The notes beneath the pieces are model-generated. The model was not told where the DNA came from, made no database searches, and worked only from the letters and a program-made list of their open reading frames with translations. This document shows, in pieces, positions 1 through 5,435 of a stretch of 9,147 bases of DNA; within the stretch, counting starts at the first letter, position 1, and every line of letters begins with the position of its first letter. The translations under genes and the position numbers were made by a program. The stretch is from JAVBMC01 sp031552845 (GTDB lineage: Bacteria > Verrucomicrobiota > Kiritimatiellia > RFP12 > DVOR01), in contig JAVBMC010000035.1 in the NCBI GenBank assembly GCA_031552845.1, forward strand, positions 1 through 9,147. Reading direction: 5' to 3'.

Positions 1-181
1 GTTCACCGCCGAGTGCACCGAATATAAAGGCGTGCGCTTGAAAGTGGCGTGCCAAGTCCGCCGCGATGGCAAGCTGCTGGCGGAGGGTTACACTCTCCAT
101 ATCTTTACCAACATCAAAACGTTCCGCGCCACGCGCCCCGATGCCGAGACGATTCAAGCGTTTGGCTTGTCGGAAGGTTAA
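1..181 (+). CDS. Acyl-CoA thioesterase (hotdog fold, 4HBT/YbgC-like), C-terminal part only
   Basis: The reading frame is open from base 2 to the TAA at 179-181 and encodes the last 59 residues of a protein whose start lies outside the window. It reads FTAECTEYKGVRLKVACQVR, then RRDGKLLAEGYTLHIFTN, then a short basic tail with R-P before the end. The pattern of a strand of charged and hydrophobic residues, then 'dGkllaeG.t.hvf', then a late 'RP' is typical of the last beta strands of 4HBT/YbgC/FadM-type thioesterases. These hydrolyse acyl-CoA or acyl-ACP in the cytoplasm. The catalytic Asp/Glu region is upstream and cannot be seen. The gene converges on the TetR-type gene with only 9 bases between stop codons, and no terminator is visible there. 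The family call is fairly secure; the substrate is unknown. Confidence 0.72.
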   Translation, partial: FTAECTEYKGVRLKVACQVRRDGKLLAEGYTLHIFTNIKTFRATRPDAETIQAFGLSEG

Positions 182-190
182 GCGCTCCGA

Positions 191-835
191 TTACTTGCCG
201 CGGTATTTGACGCTGGCGAAGAAATTGTCGAGCAACTGTCCGCGGATTTGATCAACCCAATCCTGTCGGGTCAGCGAGGTATCGCTCTCCAACAGCCAGT
301 GCGGAAAGTCGAAGATGTAGAACAAGCATTGCGCCGTCAGCGCATTCGCCCAAAGGTTCGCCTGCTTCTCGCTGTCCAAAGTGCCCATGCGGATGAGCTT
401 GATTAAGACGGCGCGGACTTGGTCGCGGATTTGGTCGATCTCCGGAGTCATCAAGGAGGGGTGCACGTGTTCCATCGCCAGCATTCGCGCCGCCCATGAA
501 GCCGGCGGCTTGTCGGCGGTGGCGAGCGCGAGAACCCGCTCGACCCACGTACGGATTGCCAGCTGCCAATCCTCTTCATTCTGAATGTCATCTGCGAGTT
601 TCAAGAAAGGCAAGCCGAGATCTTGGTACAGTTTGTATTTAACCGCGCGGTAAAGGTCCTCTTTGGAGGAGAAGTGATAGTTGACCAACGCGACGTTGAC
701 GTTGGCCTCGGCGCAGATTTGGCGGATGGTGGTGGCGGTGTAACCCTTCTCGGCGAAAATATGAGTCGCCGCGCTGAGCAACGCTTCGCGCGTGTCAGGG
801 AGATCCGCCCGCTTACCCTTAGGAACTGTTGCCAT
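191..835 (-). CDS. TetR/AcrR-family transcriptional regulator (CecR/YbiH-like C-terminus)
   Basis: This is a cytoplasmic DNA-binding repressor of 214 residues, a normal length for the family. The N-terminal domain has the standard TetR pattern: TREALLSAATHIFAEKGY (residues 15-32), then the helix-turn-helix at about 34-55, ending in VALVNYHFSSKEDLY. The C-terminal part (about 75-205) contains RMLAMEHVHPSLMTPEI, which resembles the ligand-binding domain of CecR/YbiH regulators (DUF1956), where 'EqleP' follows a hydrophobic helix. I chose the ATG at 833-835 because a GGAAA lies about 7 bases upstream and TetR proteins usually begin shortly before the first helix. A GTG at 884-886 would add 17 residues and is less likely. 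The gene is convergent with the thioesterase and faces the palindrome-rich region on its upstream side, so it may regulate itself or that side. The ligand is unknown. There is an imperfect dyad GTGTC-N6-GACAC at 859-874 in the leader, a possible autoregulatory site. Confidence 0.9.
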   Translation of the reverse strand: MATVPKGKRADLPDTREALLSAATHIFAEKGYTATTIRQICAEANVNVALVNYHFSSKEDLYRAVKYKLYQDLGLPFLKLADDIQNEEDWQLAIRTWVERVLALATADKPPASWAARMLAMEHVHPSLMTPEIDQIRDQVRAVLIKLIRMGTLDSEKQANLWANALTAQCLFYIFDFPHWLLESDTSLTRQDWVDQIRGQLLDNFFASVKYRGK

Positions 836-909
836 AGATGTTTCCAACGAGATTGACCGTGTCCGAACAGACACCACATCCGGCACAACCGCATGCCGAA
901 CGCACGTAT

Positions 910-938
910 AGACTAATCGAGAATAGACGGAAAGTCAA
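910..938 (-). promoter_or_regulatory. Promoter of the TetR-type gene
   Basis: On the minus strand, TTGACT (933-938) is followed by a 17-base spacer and TAGTCT (910-915). The -35 box is near consensus and the -10 box is weak. Transcription would begin around base 903, giving a leader of about 68 bases before the ATG at 835 that contains the GTGTC/GACAC dyad at 859-874. Confidence 0.5.
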
Positions 939-1037
939 GAAAATTGCTTATTTTCATCAATCAGCTGTTTAACCATTCTTGACAGTGTCCGCCCTCCGCG
1001 ATGACCGACGAACCTCTCAAATCTGTCAACCCGGGGT

Positions 1038-1144
1038 GCATTCGCCCACGATCACGCCCGTAATCACGCGTGATTACACTGTGTAACCGTACGCGATTAC
1101 GGGCGTGATCGTGTATGACTACAGGCATAATCGCGGGCGGAGCG
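1038..1144. repeat. Palindrome array A: five units of 18 bases with a 22-23 base period
   Basis: Units start at 1038, 1060, 1083, 1105 and 1127, so the period is 22, 23, 22 and 22. The 1060-1077 unit is the perfect 18-base palindrome GTAATCACGCGTGATTAC. The units at 1083 (GTAACCGTACGCGATTAC) and 1105 (GTGATCGTGTATGACTAC) keep the GTAATC/GATTAC ends with drift in the core. The unit at 1038 is a weaker match and the one at 1127 is weak on its right side. Spacers are 4-5 bases. Because units are themselves dyads, a longer inverted repeat also appears: 1047-1068 pairs with 1092-1113 at 21 of 22 positions. A period of two helical turns puts each dyad on the same DNA face, which suggests a protein-binding array. 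No binder is known. Confidence 0.75.
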
Positions 1145-1149
1145 GTTTG

Positions 1150-1170
1150 TGAGACATGTCGAATGTCTCA
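1150..1170. repeat. Inverted repeat TGAGACAT / ATGTCTCA
   Basis: Two perfect 8-base arms, TGAGACAT (1150-1157) and ATGTCTCA (1163-1170), enclose GTCGA. The dyad centre at 1160 is about 24 bases after the centre of the last array A unit, so it roughly continues the array's spacing with a different sequence. No T-run follows, so it is not an intrinsic terminator. Confidence 0.6.
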
Positions 1171-1179
1171 ATCAGAACA

Positions 1180-1202
1180 TTTTGCGAGAGTTTTTGCGAG
1201 AG
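1180..1202. repeat. Tandem direct repeat TTTTGCGAGAG
   Basis: Two exact copies of the 11-mer TTTTGCGAGAG lie at 1180-1190 and 1192-1202, a 12-base period. The second copy overlaps a weak dyad, AGAG-TCC-CTCT (1199-1209). The function is unknown. Confidence 0.6.
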
Positions 1203-1224
1203 TCCCTCTGCCTTTCACACATAT

Positions 1225-1252
1225 CGCTGGTATGATCATGAGTCTGCCAGCG
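1225..1252. repeat. Inverted repeat CGCTGG / CCAGCG
   Basis: The arms CGCTGG (1225-1230) and CCAGCG (1247-1252) enclose 16 bases that contain the small palindrome ATGATCAT. Overlapping its left arm is another dyad, CATATC-GCT-GGTATG (1220-1234), which pairs at five of six arm positions. It lies between arrays A and B. Confidence 0.45.
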
Positions 1253-1282
1253 CCGTATGTGGTAATGGCTGCGTGCCCATAA

Positions 1283-1371
1283 AGAAACAGGCGTATCCGT
1301 ACGTGGAAACAGACGTTTCCCTCACTGGAAACACGTGTTTCCGTAGCATGAAACGAGTGTTTCCGTGTACA
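1283..1371. repeat. Palindrome array B: four tandem units with an exact 22-base period
   Basis: The GAAAC start of each unit lies at 1284, 1306, 1328 and 1350, exactly 22 bases apart. The unit at 1327-1342 is the perfect 16-base palindrome GGAAACACGTGTTTCC. Those at 1305-1320 (GGAAACAGACGTTTCC) and 1349-1364 (TGAAACGAGTGTTTCC) keep GAAAC/GTTTCC with changed cores, and 1283-1298 is the most diverged. A possible fifth half-site, GAAAA, begins at 1372, again 22 bases on. Spacers are 6 bases and not conserved. The array ends about 90 bases upstream of the -35 box of the secreted-protein gene, so it could serve as a regulatory array for it. That role is inference. Confidence 0.8.
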
Positions 1372-1462
1372 GAAAAGAACGACTTGCAGTGCATTGCTCT
1401 TCTAGCCTGCTCGCATGCTGTCTGTTTTTCACCACTTATTACCGTTCACACTATGTTTGTGC

Positions 1463-1491
1463 TTGCGAAGTCGGCAAAAAAGGAGTAGTAT
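1463..1491 (+). promoter_or_regulatory. Promoter of the secreted-protein gene
   Basis: TTGCGA (1463-1468), a 17-base spacer and TAGTAT (1486-1491) precede the gene by about 55 bases. The layout matches the two other clean promoters in the window (2980-3008 and 8629-8657), each with a TTGC-type -35 box and a 17-base spacer. Confidence 0.55.
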
Positions 1492-1546
1492 CCGGGGTGC
1501 GAAGGAGTCCCTTTTGAATATAGAGTGGTTATTTGGGAGGAGTGTT

Positions 1547-2887
1547 ATGGATAGTCGGTGCAAAGTGAATATCATTGGGCTGGTTTGTTGCATTTGCTTG
1601 ATCCACCTTGGGGCGTCGGCGATGCGTGCGTACCCAACTGAAACGCCTCCTGTCGAGGCGCAGTCGTTCTCTCGCGCAAGTCTTTCTTGGGAGCTCATCA
1701 ATTGGCAGTACTTCTGTGAAGATGAAGTTACGGGGCCCGTTGTTCCGCGATCAACGTCAGAGCGACGAATGCGGTCGATGTGTATTACAAACGTTTGTCA
1801 CGCTTTAACGACGAAAGGATACACGATCAAGGCGTATGATCCTCCAGAACCGAATCATGACCACCCTGGGCTTTTTTATCAATCTGCTGATTATTATTAT
1901 AGTGCCGATGACACTAGATATGACATTCAATATGTAACTTCGAAGGACGTCCAATTAGGCGGACAGATTGGTTTAATGGATTTGACCCGGTTTTTCGGCA
2001 ATAGCCCCATCCCAATAATGAAGGTGCAATATGAAAAAGGCCCCGGGAATATTTGCTTCTTGGAACAGAGGCACGAAGCGATGAATCTCGCTACGCTCGG
2101 CCGTATTTCCTTCAGTCGTGACAACGTTGCGGTGCAAGTGCGAAAATACGGCGGCGGAGGCGATCTTCTGGCGTTTGTACGATTGCTTGATGCGGAGATT
2201 CTCGCTGCAGCGTCCCCGCCTCCTGAGTCGAAGCAGTCCCCCGAGTCTGTCGATTGGAGCTGGGGCAATTTTTGTCAACAGCATATTCAGGGAGAGGTGA
2301 AGTTTCCTGTGCGCTCAAAATGGATTTTGCGCGCTACTCCTTCCACCAATACCTTTTATGCCGCAACGACGAACCGGAACGTTAGCGGATACCATCCTAA
2401 TCACTACTTGCGTAGTTATACGCTGACAGATTATTTGCCGCCACAGCGTTGCAAAGTTCCCGGGCTGACTTGCCAACGCCTAACGTTCTCAACTAATAGG
2501 AAGGCAAGACCACGCATGGAAAACTTCTACGAAGACCTGCGCAAACCACCTGACCCAGGGGGAAGGGGAGATTCGTTCAGCATTGAGTGGACAACCTCCA
2601 ATGATCCGGTTAACGGCGGACGGCAAGGGCTCGTGTATTTGGCCAAAGACTATTGCAAAAGCTGGGAAAGAACGCTTGAACAAACCGCTGAAGGCCCCGG
2701 GGATCTTTGCTTGATTGACGTCGTCAATAAGAAGGGAGGGAATAATCCCTCTAGCACGCTATTCTTCTGTCGGGACAATATTGCGGTGCGTGTGCACTCT
2801 TGGCAGTATATGGACATTGAAGATGCGCGGTTGATTGACGAGTGCCTGCTCGCTTCGCCTATCCTAAGGACGGTTCGCTCTCCTTAA
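1547..2887 (+). CDS. Secreted protein of unknown function with an internal duplication
   Basis: I do not recognise a characterised family for this 446-residue protein. It starts with a clear export signal: MDSRCK, a hydrophobic stretch at 9-22 (NIIGLVCCICLIHLG), and an ASA site at 23-25 where signal peptidase I would cut. The rest has two related halves, about 47-222 and 236-437. Shared marks are a W-x-x-FC pattern (53-57 and 239-243), GPGNIC/GPGDLC (165-170 and 383-388) and RDNVAVQV/RDNIAVRV (191-198 and 409-416), each half ending in an acidic helix with LLD or LID. The many cysteines, some at matching places in both halves, suggest disulfides outside the cytoplasm. The ATG at 1547 is chosen for the strong GGGAGGAG just upstream. 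A TTG at 1514 with AAGGAG in front is in frame and would add 11 residues before the signal. Base use is lower in GC and codon choice less biased than in neighbouring genes, which fits an accessory or acquired gene. No terminator is visible after it. It may be inspected as a lineage-specific surface or periplasmic protein. Confidence 0.75.
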   Translation: MDSRCKVNIIGLVCCICLIHLGASAMRAYPTETPPVEAQSFSRASLSWELINWQYFCEDEVTGPVVPRSTSERRMRSMCITNVCHALTTKGYTIKAYDPPEPNHDHPGLFYQSADYYYSADDTRYDIQYVTSKDVQLGGQIGLMDLTRFFGNSPIPIMKVQYEKGPGNICFLEQRHEAMNLATLGRISFSRDNVAVQVRKYGGGGDLLAFVRLLDAEILAAASPPPESKQSPESVDWSWGNFCQQHIQGEVKFPVRSKWILRATPSTNTFYAATTNRNVSGYHPNHYLRSYTLTDYLPPQRCKVPGLTCQRLTFSTNRKARPRMENFYEDLRKPPDPGGRGDSFSIEWTTSNDPVNGGRQGLVYLAKDYCKSWERTLEQTAEGPGDLCLIDVVNKKGGNNPSSTLFFCRDNIAVRVHSWQYMDIEDARLIDECLLASPILRTVRSP

Positions 2888-2979
2888 TTAAAGGAAGGTT
2901 TGGAGCAGGCAAACAGGGAAATTGATGAGTCCAATGGGGTGGAATTGTGTAATTTTCGCGTATAGAGTGGTGTTTGTAT

Positions 2980-3008
2980 TTGCATTAAAGGGTGGTTTTT
3001 GATATAGT
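2980..3008 (+). promoter_or_regulatory. Promoter of the rpsP-trmD-rplS operon
   Basis: TTGCAT (2980-2985), a 17-base spacer and TATAGT (3003-3008) stand just upstream of rpsP. Transcription would begin near 3015, leaving a leader of about 48 bases to the ATG at 3063. The preceding 90 bases after the secreted-protein gene (2888-2979) hold nothing else that I recognise. Confidence 0.65.
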
Positions 3009-3062
3009 CACGCGTCCACGGGAGATTGGATGTCTTCCGGGTATGTAGGAAAGTTAAGGATT

Positions 3063-3302
3063 ATGGTAAAGATCAGACTTCGTAGAACTGGTAACGTCAA
3101 TAACGCTACCTTCCGTGTCGTGGCGACTGATTCCCGTTGCCCCCGCGATGGTAAGTTTCTTGAGATTTTGGGTTGGTATCAGCCCAAGCAGCCCGGCGAG
3201 AATTATAAGCTCGACATGGACCGCGTGAATTATTGGGTTTCGAACGGCGCACAGCTCTCTGAGACTGTCGCGAGCATGGTTCGCAAAGCCAAGAAGGCGT
3301 AA
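3063..3302 (+). CDS. rpsP: 30S ribosomal protein S16
   Basis: This small ribosomal-subunit protein binds 16S rRNA and helps assemble the body of the 30S subunit. The 79-residue product begins MVKIRLRRTGNVNNATFRVV, the hallmark start of S16. It continues with DSRCPRDGKFLEILGWYQP, and D-R-V-NYWVSNGAQLSETV near the end, as in the family. Length is typical (about 80). I place the start at 3063 because S16 proteins begin with this methionine. An in-frame ATG at 3030 has a better-placed GGGAG and would add the 11 residues MSSGYVGKLRI, while the AAGGA before 3063 sits very close to the start codon. The gene leads the operon, 15 bases before trmD. The usual rimM neighbour is missing. Confidence 0.96.
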   Translation: MVKIRLRRTGNVNNATFRVVATDSRCPRDGKFLEILGWYQPKQPGENYKLDMDRVNYWVSNGAQLSETVASMVRKAKKA

Positions 3303-3317
3303 GCTGAAGGCCGAGCG

Positions 3318-3998
3318 ATGTTGCGCATCGACGTGCTGACCGTTTTTCCGAGCATGCTCAGGGGCTTCCTTGAGCAGAGCATGATGAAGCGGGCAACAGA
3401 GTTGGGCGCAGCACAGTTCCGTGTGGTGGATTTGCGCGATTTCGCGCGTGACGGACGCGGAACTTTGGATGACAGGCCGTATGGCGGAGGGCCGGGGATG
3501 GTGTTAAAGCCGGAGCCGGTTTTCGAGGCAGTCGAATCGATGCGCTCGCCACAGGCCAAGGTGATTTTGATGTCGCCGTCCGGTAAGGTCTTTTCGCAGA
3601 ACAAGGCGAGGGAGTTTGCGGCAGCTGAACATCTGGTGTTCATTTGCGGACACTATGAAGGTGTCGACGAGAGGGTGACAGAGGCGCTCGTCGATGAGGA
3701 AATCTCGATCGGGGACTATGTCCTGACCAATGGCGCCTTGCCGGCGGCTGTTGTGATCGATGCCGCTGTCCGCCTGTTGCCCGGCGTGCTGGGCGGAGGT
3801 GAAGCGGCAACGGGATCGGAATCCTTCACGGAACCTTTCTTAGAGCACCCGCAATACACGCGTCCGCCTGTGTATCGGGGGTTGGCGGTGCCGGAAGTGC
3901 TCCAACGAGGCCACCATGCCGAGATGGAGAGCTGGCGCCGGCGGGAAATGCTTGACCGCACAGTCAAGCGCAGACCGGATCTGCTTAAGCCGGAATGA
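3318..3998 (+). CDS. trmD: tRNA (guanine-N1-)-methyltransferase, m1G37
   Basis: TrmD transfers a methyl group from S-adenosylmethionine to N1 of G37, next to the anticodon, in tRNAs reading CNN codons, Arg CGG and similar. This prevents +1 frameshifting. It is a cytoplasmic homodimer of the SPOUT class with a trefoil knot. The 226-residue product has DDRPYGGGPGM (51-61), GHYEGVDERV (111-120) and SIGDYVLTNGALPA (130-143), which form the knot and cofactor pocket. Then comes FLEHPQYTRP (164-173), where the catalytic acid position holds Glu166, and a C-terminal GHHAEMESWRR tail. In E. coli the knot segment reads SGGELPA, so two conserved positions differ here (Gly to Asn, Glu to Ala). I believe such forms occur in PVC-type bacteria. 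GAAGG at 3304-3308 supports the start. The gene lies between rpsP and rplS, as usual. Confidence 0.96.
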   Translation: MLRIDVLTVFPSMLRGFLEQSMMKRATELGAAQFRVVDLRDFARDGRGTLDDRPYGGGPGMVLKPEPVFEAVESMRSPQAKVILMSPSGKVFSQNKAREFAAAEHLVFICGHYEGVDERVTEALVDEEISIGDYVLTNGALPAAVVIDAAVRLLPGVLGGGEAATGSESFTEPFLEHPQYTRPPVYRGLAVPEVLQRGHHAEMESWRRREMLDRTVKRRPDLLKPE

Positions 3999-4013
3999 TG
4001 AGGAGTTGAGAAA

Positions 4014-4361
4014 ATGATTGCAAAAGCGATTGCGAAGATTAACGAAGAACAGAAGAAGGCCAACGCGCCCCAATTTAAGATCGGCGACAGCGTCAAGGTT
4101 TTCGTGCGGATTAAAGAAGGCGAGAAAGAACGCGTCCAGGCATTCGCCGGCACAGTCATCGCCCGCGATGGCGGCGGTGCCACCGAAACCTTCACCGTAC
4201 GCCGCATTGCTTTCGGCGTCGGCATCGAGAAAGTTTTTCCCGTGCACGCCCCTTCCATCGAGAAGGTCGAAGTTGAACGCTCCGCCAAGGTTCGCCGTGG
4301 CAAGCTCTACTTCCTGCGCGAACGCACCGGCAAGCAAGCCCGCCTGAAAGAGGCCCGCTAA
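4014..4361 (+). CDS. rplS: 50S ribosomal protein L19
   Basis: L19 sits at the 30S-50S interface of the ribosome. The 115-residue product shows the family core: FKIGDSVKVFVRIKEGEKER (21-40), VQAFAGTVIARDGGGATETF, then TVRRIAFGVGIEKVFPVHAP and SIEKVEVERSAKVRRGKLYF, ending with a basic tail. Length is normal. The GAGGAG at 4000-4005 (within tgaggagttgag) is a good RBS for the ATG at 4014, 15 bases after the trmD stop. It is the last gene before a strong terminator, so rpsP-trmD-rplS is probably one transcript. Confidence 0.97.
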   Translation: MIAKAIAKINEEQKKANAPQFKIGDSVKVFVRIKEGEKERVQAFAGTVIARDGGGATETFTVRRIAFGVGIEKVFPVHAPSIEKVEVERSAKVRRGKLYFLRERTGKQARLKEAR

Positions 4362-4368
4362 TTGACCA

Positions 4369-4398
4369 AAGCCTGCCGTTCGCGCGGCAGGCTTTTTT
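4369..4398 (+). terminator. Intrinsic terminator after rplS
   Basis: A perfect 8-base GC-rich stem, GCCTGCCG (4371-4378) with CGGCAGGC (4385-4392), has a 6-base loop and is followed by six T residues (4393-4398). The flanking AA/TT extends the stem. It ends the ribosomal operon, and rnhB begins only 21 bases beyond the T-run, so rnhB needs readthrough or its own promoter. Confidence 0.93.
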
Positions 4399-4419
4399 CG
4401 GCGAACGCCTAGGCTGCTG

Positions 4420-5085
4420 ATGCTGAGTTTCGAAAAAGCATTTTGGCACGAGCACCCGAACGTGGTGCTGGCGGGAGTCGACGAAGCAGGACGGGGATGT
4501 CTCGCCGGACCGGTCGTAGCAGCTGCGGTGGTTTTTCAACCCGCCGCGGCTTTTGCTTTGCACAAAGACCAATTGTCGGGACTGACCGACTCCAAACAGC
4601 TTTCCGCCCGCCAGCGGGAAGTTTTTTTTGATACCCTTTCTACCCTTGCAGAGCAGCAAGCGCCCGTTGTCATATTTGGCGTCGGCACTGCATCGGTTGA
4701 AGAGATTGACCGCCTGAACATCTTAAACGCCACACACCTTGCCATGCGGCGGGCATTGCTCGCACTCCCGCAAGAAGCCGGATTTGCGCTGATTGATGGT
4801 CTGCCTGTACGGGGACTACCCTGCGATTCAAGGGCGATTGTCAAAGGCGACAGCAAAAGCCTCTCCATCGCGGCCGCCAGCATCATGGCCAAAGTCTCGC
4901 GCGACCATCTGATGCTGGAGCTTGACAAAGAATATCCGAACTACGGCTTTGCCGACCACAAAGGGTACGGCACAGCGCAGCACATCCAAGCGCTCTGCAC
5001 CTTTGGCGTCACACCGCAACATCGCCGCACATTCCGCCCCGTGGCAGACGTGCTCTTCACGCAACCGCAGCTGCCGCTAGAATAA
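4420..5085 (+). CDS. rnhB: Ribonuclease HII
   Basis: RNase HII cuts 5' of single ribonucleotides embedded in DNA and starts ribonucleotide excision repair. It also helps remove RNA primers. The 221-residue product carries the full family signature: VDEAGRG (20-26), LTDSKQLS (55-62), EIDRLNILNAT (95-105), ALIDG (123-127), VKGDSKS and AASIMAKVSRD (152-162), and a late YGFADHKGYGTAQH. By comparison with E. coli the metal-binding acids are Asp21, Glu22, Asp126 and Asp144, and all are present. The last pair has the same spacing (18) as in E. coli, where it is 108 and 126. The start at 4420 has only a weak RBS (AGG about 8 bases upstream). The gene often follows rplS in bacteria, as here. Confidence 0.96.
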   Translation: MLSFEKAFWHEHPNVVLAGVDEAGRGCLAGPVVAAAVVFQPAAAFALHKDQLSGLTDSKQLSARQREVFFDTLSTLAEQQAPVVIFGVGTASVEEIDRLNILNATHLAMRRALLALPQEAGFALIDGLPVRGLPCDSRAIVKGDSKSLSIAAASIMAKVSRDHLMLELDKEYPNYGFADHKGYGTAQHIQALCTFGVTPQHRRTFRPVADVLFTQPQLPLE

Positions 5086-5103
5086 AGTGAAGCGGTGACT
5101 GAC

Positions 5104-5355
5104 GAAGAGCTCACGCGGAGAGCGCGGAGGAAAGCTAACGCGGTGTTTCTCTGAGAACGCCGATGTACTCGCCGGCCTTATGTTGTGCGTCAGCGGGTAG
5201 GGCGCGTTTAGCCGAAACCGCCGAACGGGGTAATGGTGTGTGTGTGTTGTAGGAAGGCTAGACGCGATGCGGCGGTTTCGGCGAAACCGCCCTACCCAAT
5301 TCCCACTTATTATTTCTTTCTCTCTCCGCGCCTCCGCGTCTCCGCGTGAGCTTCT
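5104..5355. repeat. Nested inverted-repeat element (MITE/BIME-like)
   Basis: The space between rnhB and the beta-galactosidase gene holds a symmetrical element and no gene. The outer arms share AGCTCACGCGGAGA exactly (5108-5121, with its complement at 5339-5352), and similar GCGGAGG-type sequence extends the match inward. An inner pair lies at 5195-5222 and 5271-5297. It shares GGGTAGGGC at its outer end and GCCGAAACCGCC at its inner end, and differs by a few bases and one indel between them. The right inner arm is itself a near-perfect 21-base palindrome, GGCGGTTTCG-G-CGAAACCGCC (5271-5291). The middle holds a short TG run (5236-5248). This resembles a non-autonomous mobile or dispersed repeat. 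No target-site duplication is obvious. A possible role in mRNA 3'-end protection is inference. Confidence 0.7.
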
Positions 5356-5381
5356 CTCCCCCCCTTTCTCTCGCTACAAAT

Positions 5382-5416
5382 AAAAAAGGCTCCTCACCGT
5401 TGGGTGAAGAGCCTTT
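5382..5416 (-). terminator. Intrinsic terminator of the beta-galactosidase gene, possibly bidirectional
   Basis: A 12-base stem with one mismatch pairs AGGCTCCTCACC (5387-5398) with GGTGAAGAGCCT (5403-5414) around GTTG. Read on the minus strand it ends in a T-run (A5383-A5388 on the plus strand). It lies 20 bases past the beta-galactosidase stop. The plus-strand side has TTTT, so it may also stop transcripts coming from rnhB. Confidence 0.88.
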
Positions 5417-5435
5417 TCGTTTACTCCGCGCGTGA

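Larger units (their letters stand above)
836..1546. other. Long non-coding intergenic region rich in palindromes
   Basis: This 711-base stretch separates the TetR-type gene from the secreted-protein gene. No convincing gene is present: the open frame at 1156-1488 runs through 22-base repeats whose period is not a multiple of three, and it has no family resemblance. The contents in order are the TetR-type promoter (910-938), palindrome array A (1038-1144), a hairpin dyad (1150-1170), an 11-base direct repeat (1180-1202), a CGCTGG/CCAGCG dyad (1225-1252), palindrome array B (1283-1364), and the promoter of the next gene (1463-1491). The short dyad GCAGTGCATTGC at 1386-1397 lies just after array B. 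Confidence 0.8.

Noticed and set aside
979..984. TTGACA as a plus-strand -35 box
   Set aside because: No acceptable -10 box lies 16-18 bases downstream and no gene follows at a reasonable distance.
1038..1371. CRISPR array
   Set aside because: Repeats are palindromic, degenerate and separated by only 4-6 bases, with no unique spacers of 25-40 bases and no cas genes.
1156..1488. Open frame of 110 codons in the palindrome region
   Set aside because: It runs through 22-base repeats that break codon phase, has no RBS of note and no family resemblance, so I treat the region as non-coding.
1031..1500. CCGGGGTGC at 1031-1039 and again at 1492-1500 as flanking direct repeats of a mobile insertion
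   Set aside because: A 9-base match is expected by chance at this scale, and no transposon ends are seen beside it.
2880..2894. TCCTT-AATTA-AAGGA dyad at the end of the secreted-protein gene as a terminator
   Set aside because: The stem is only 5 bases, AT-rich, and no T-run follows.
1519..2971. TATAGAGTGGT shared by the leaders at 1519-1529 and 2961-2971
   Set aside because: An 11-base match within 9 kb is not significant, and the two copies sit differently relative to their promoters.
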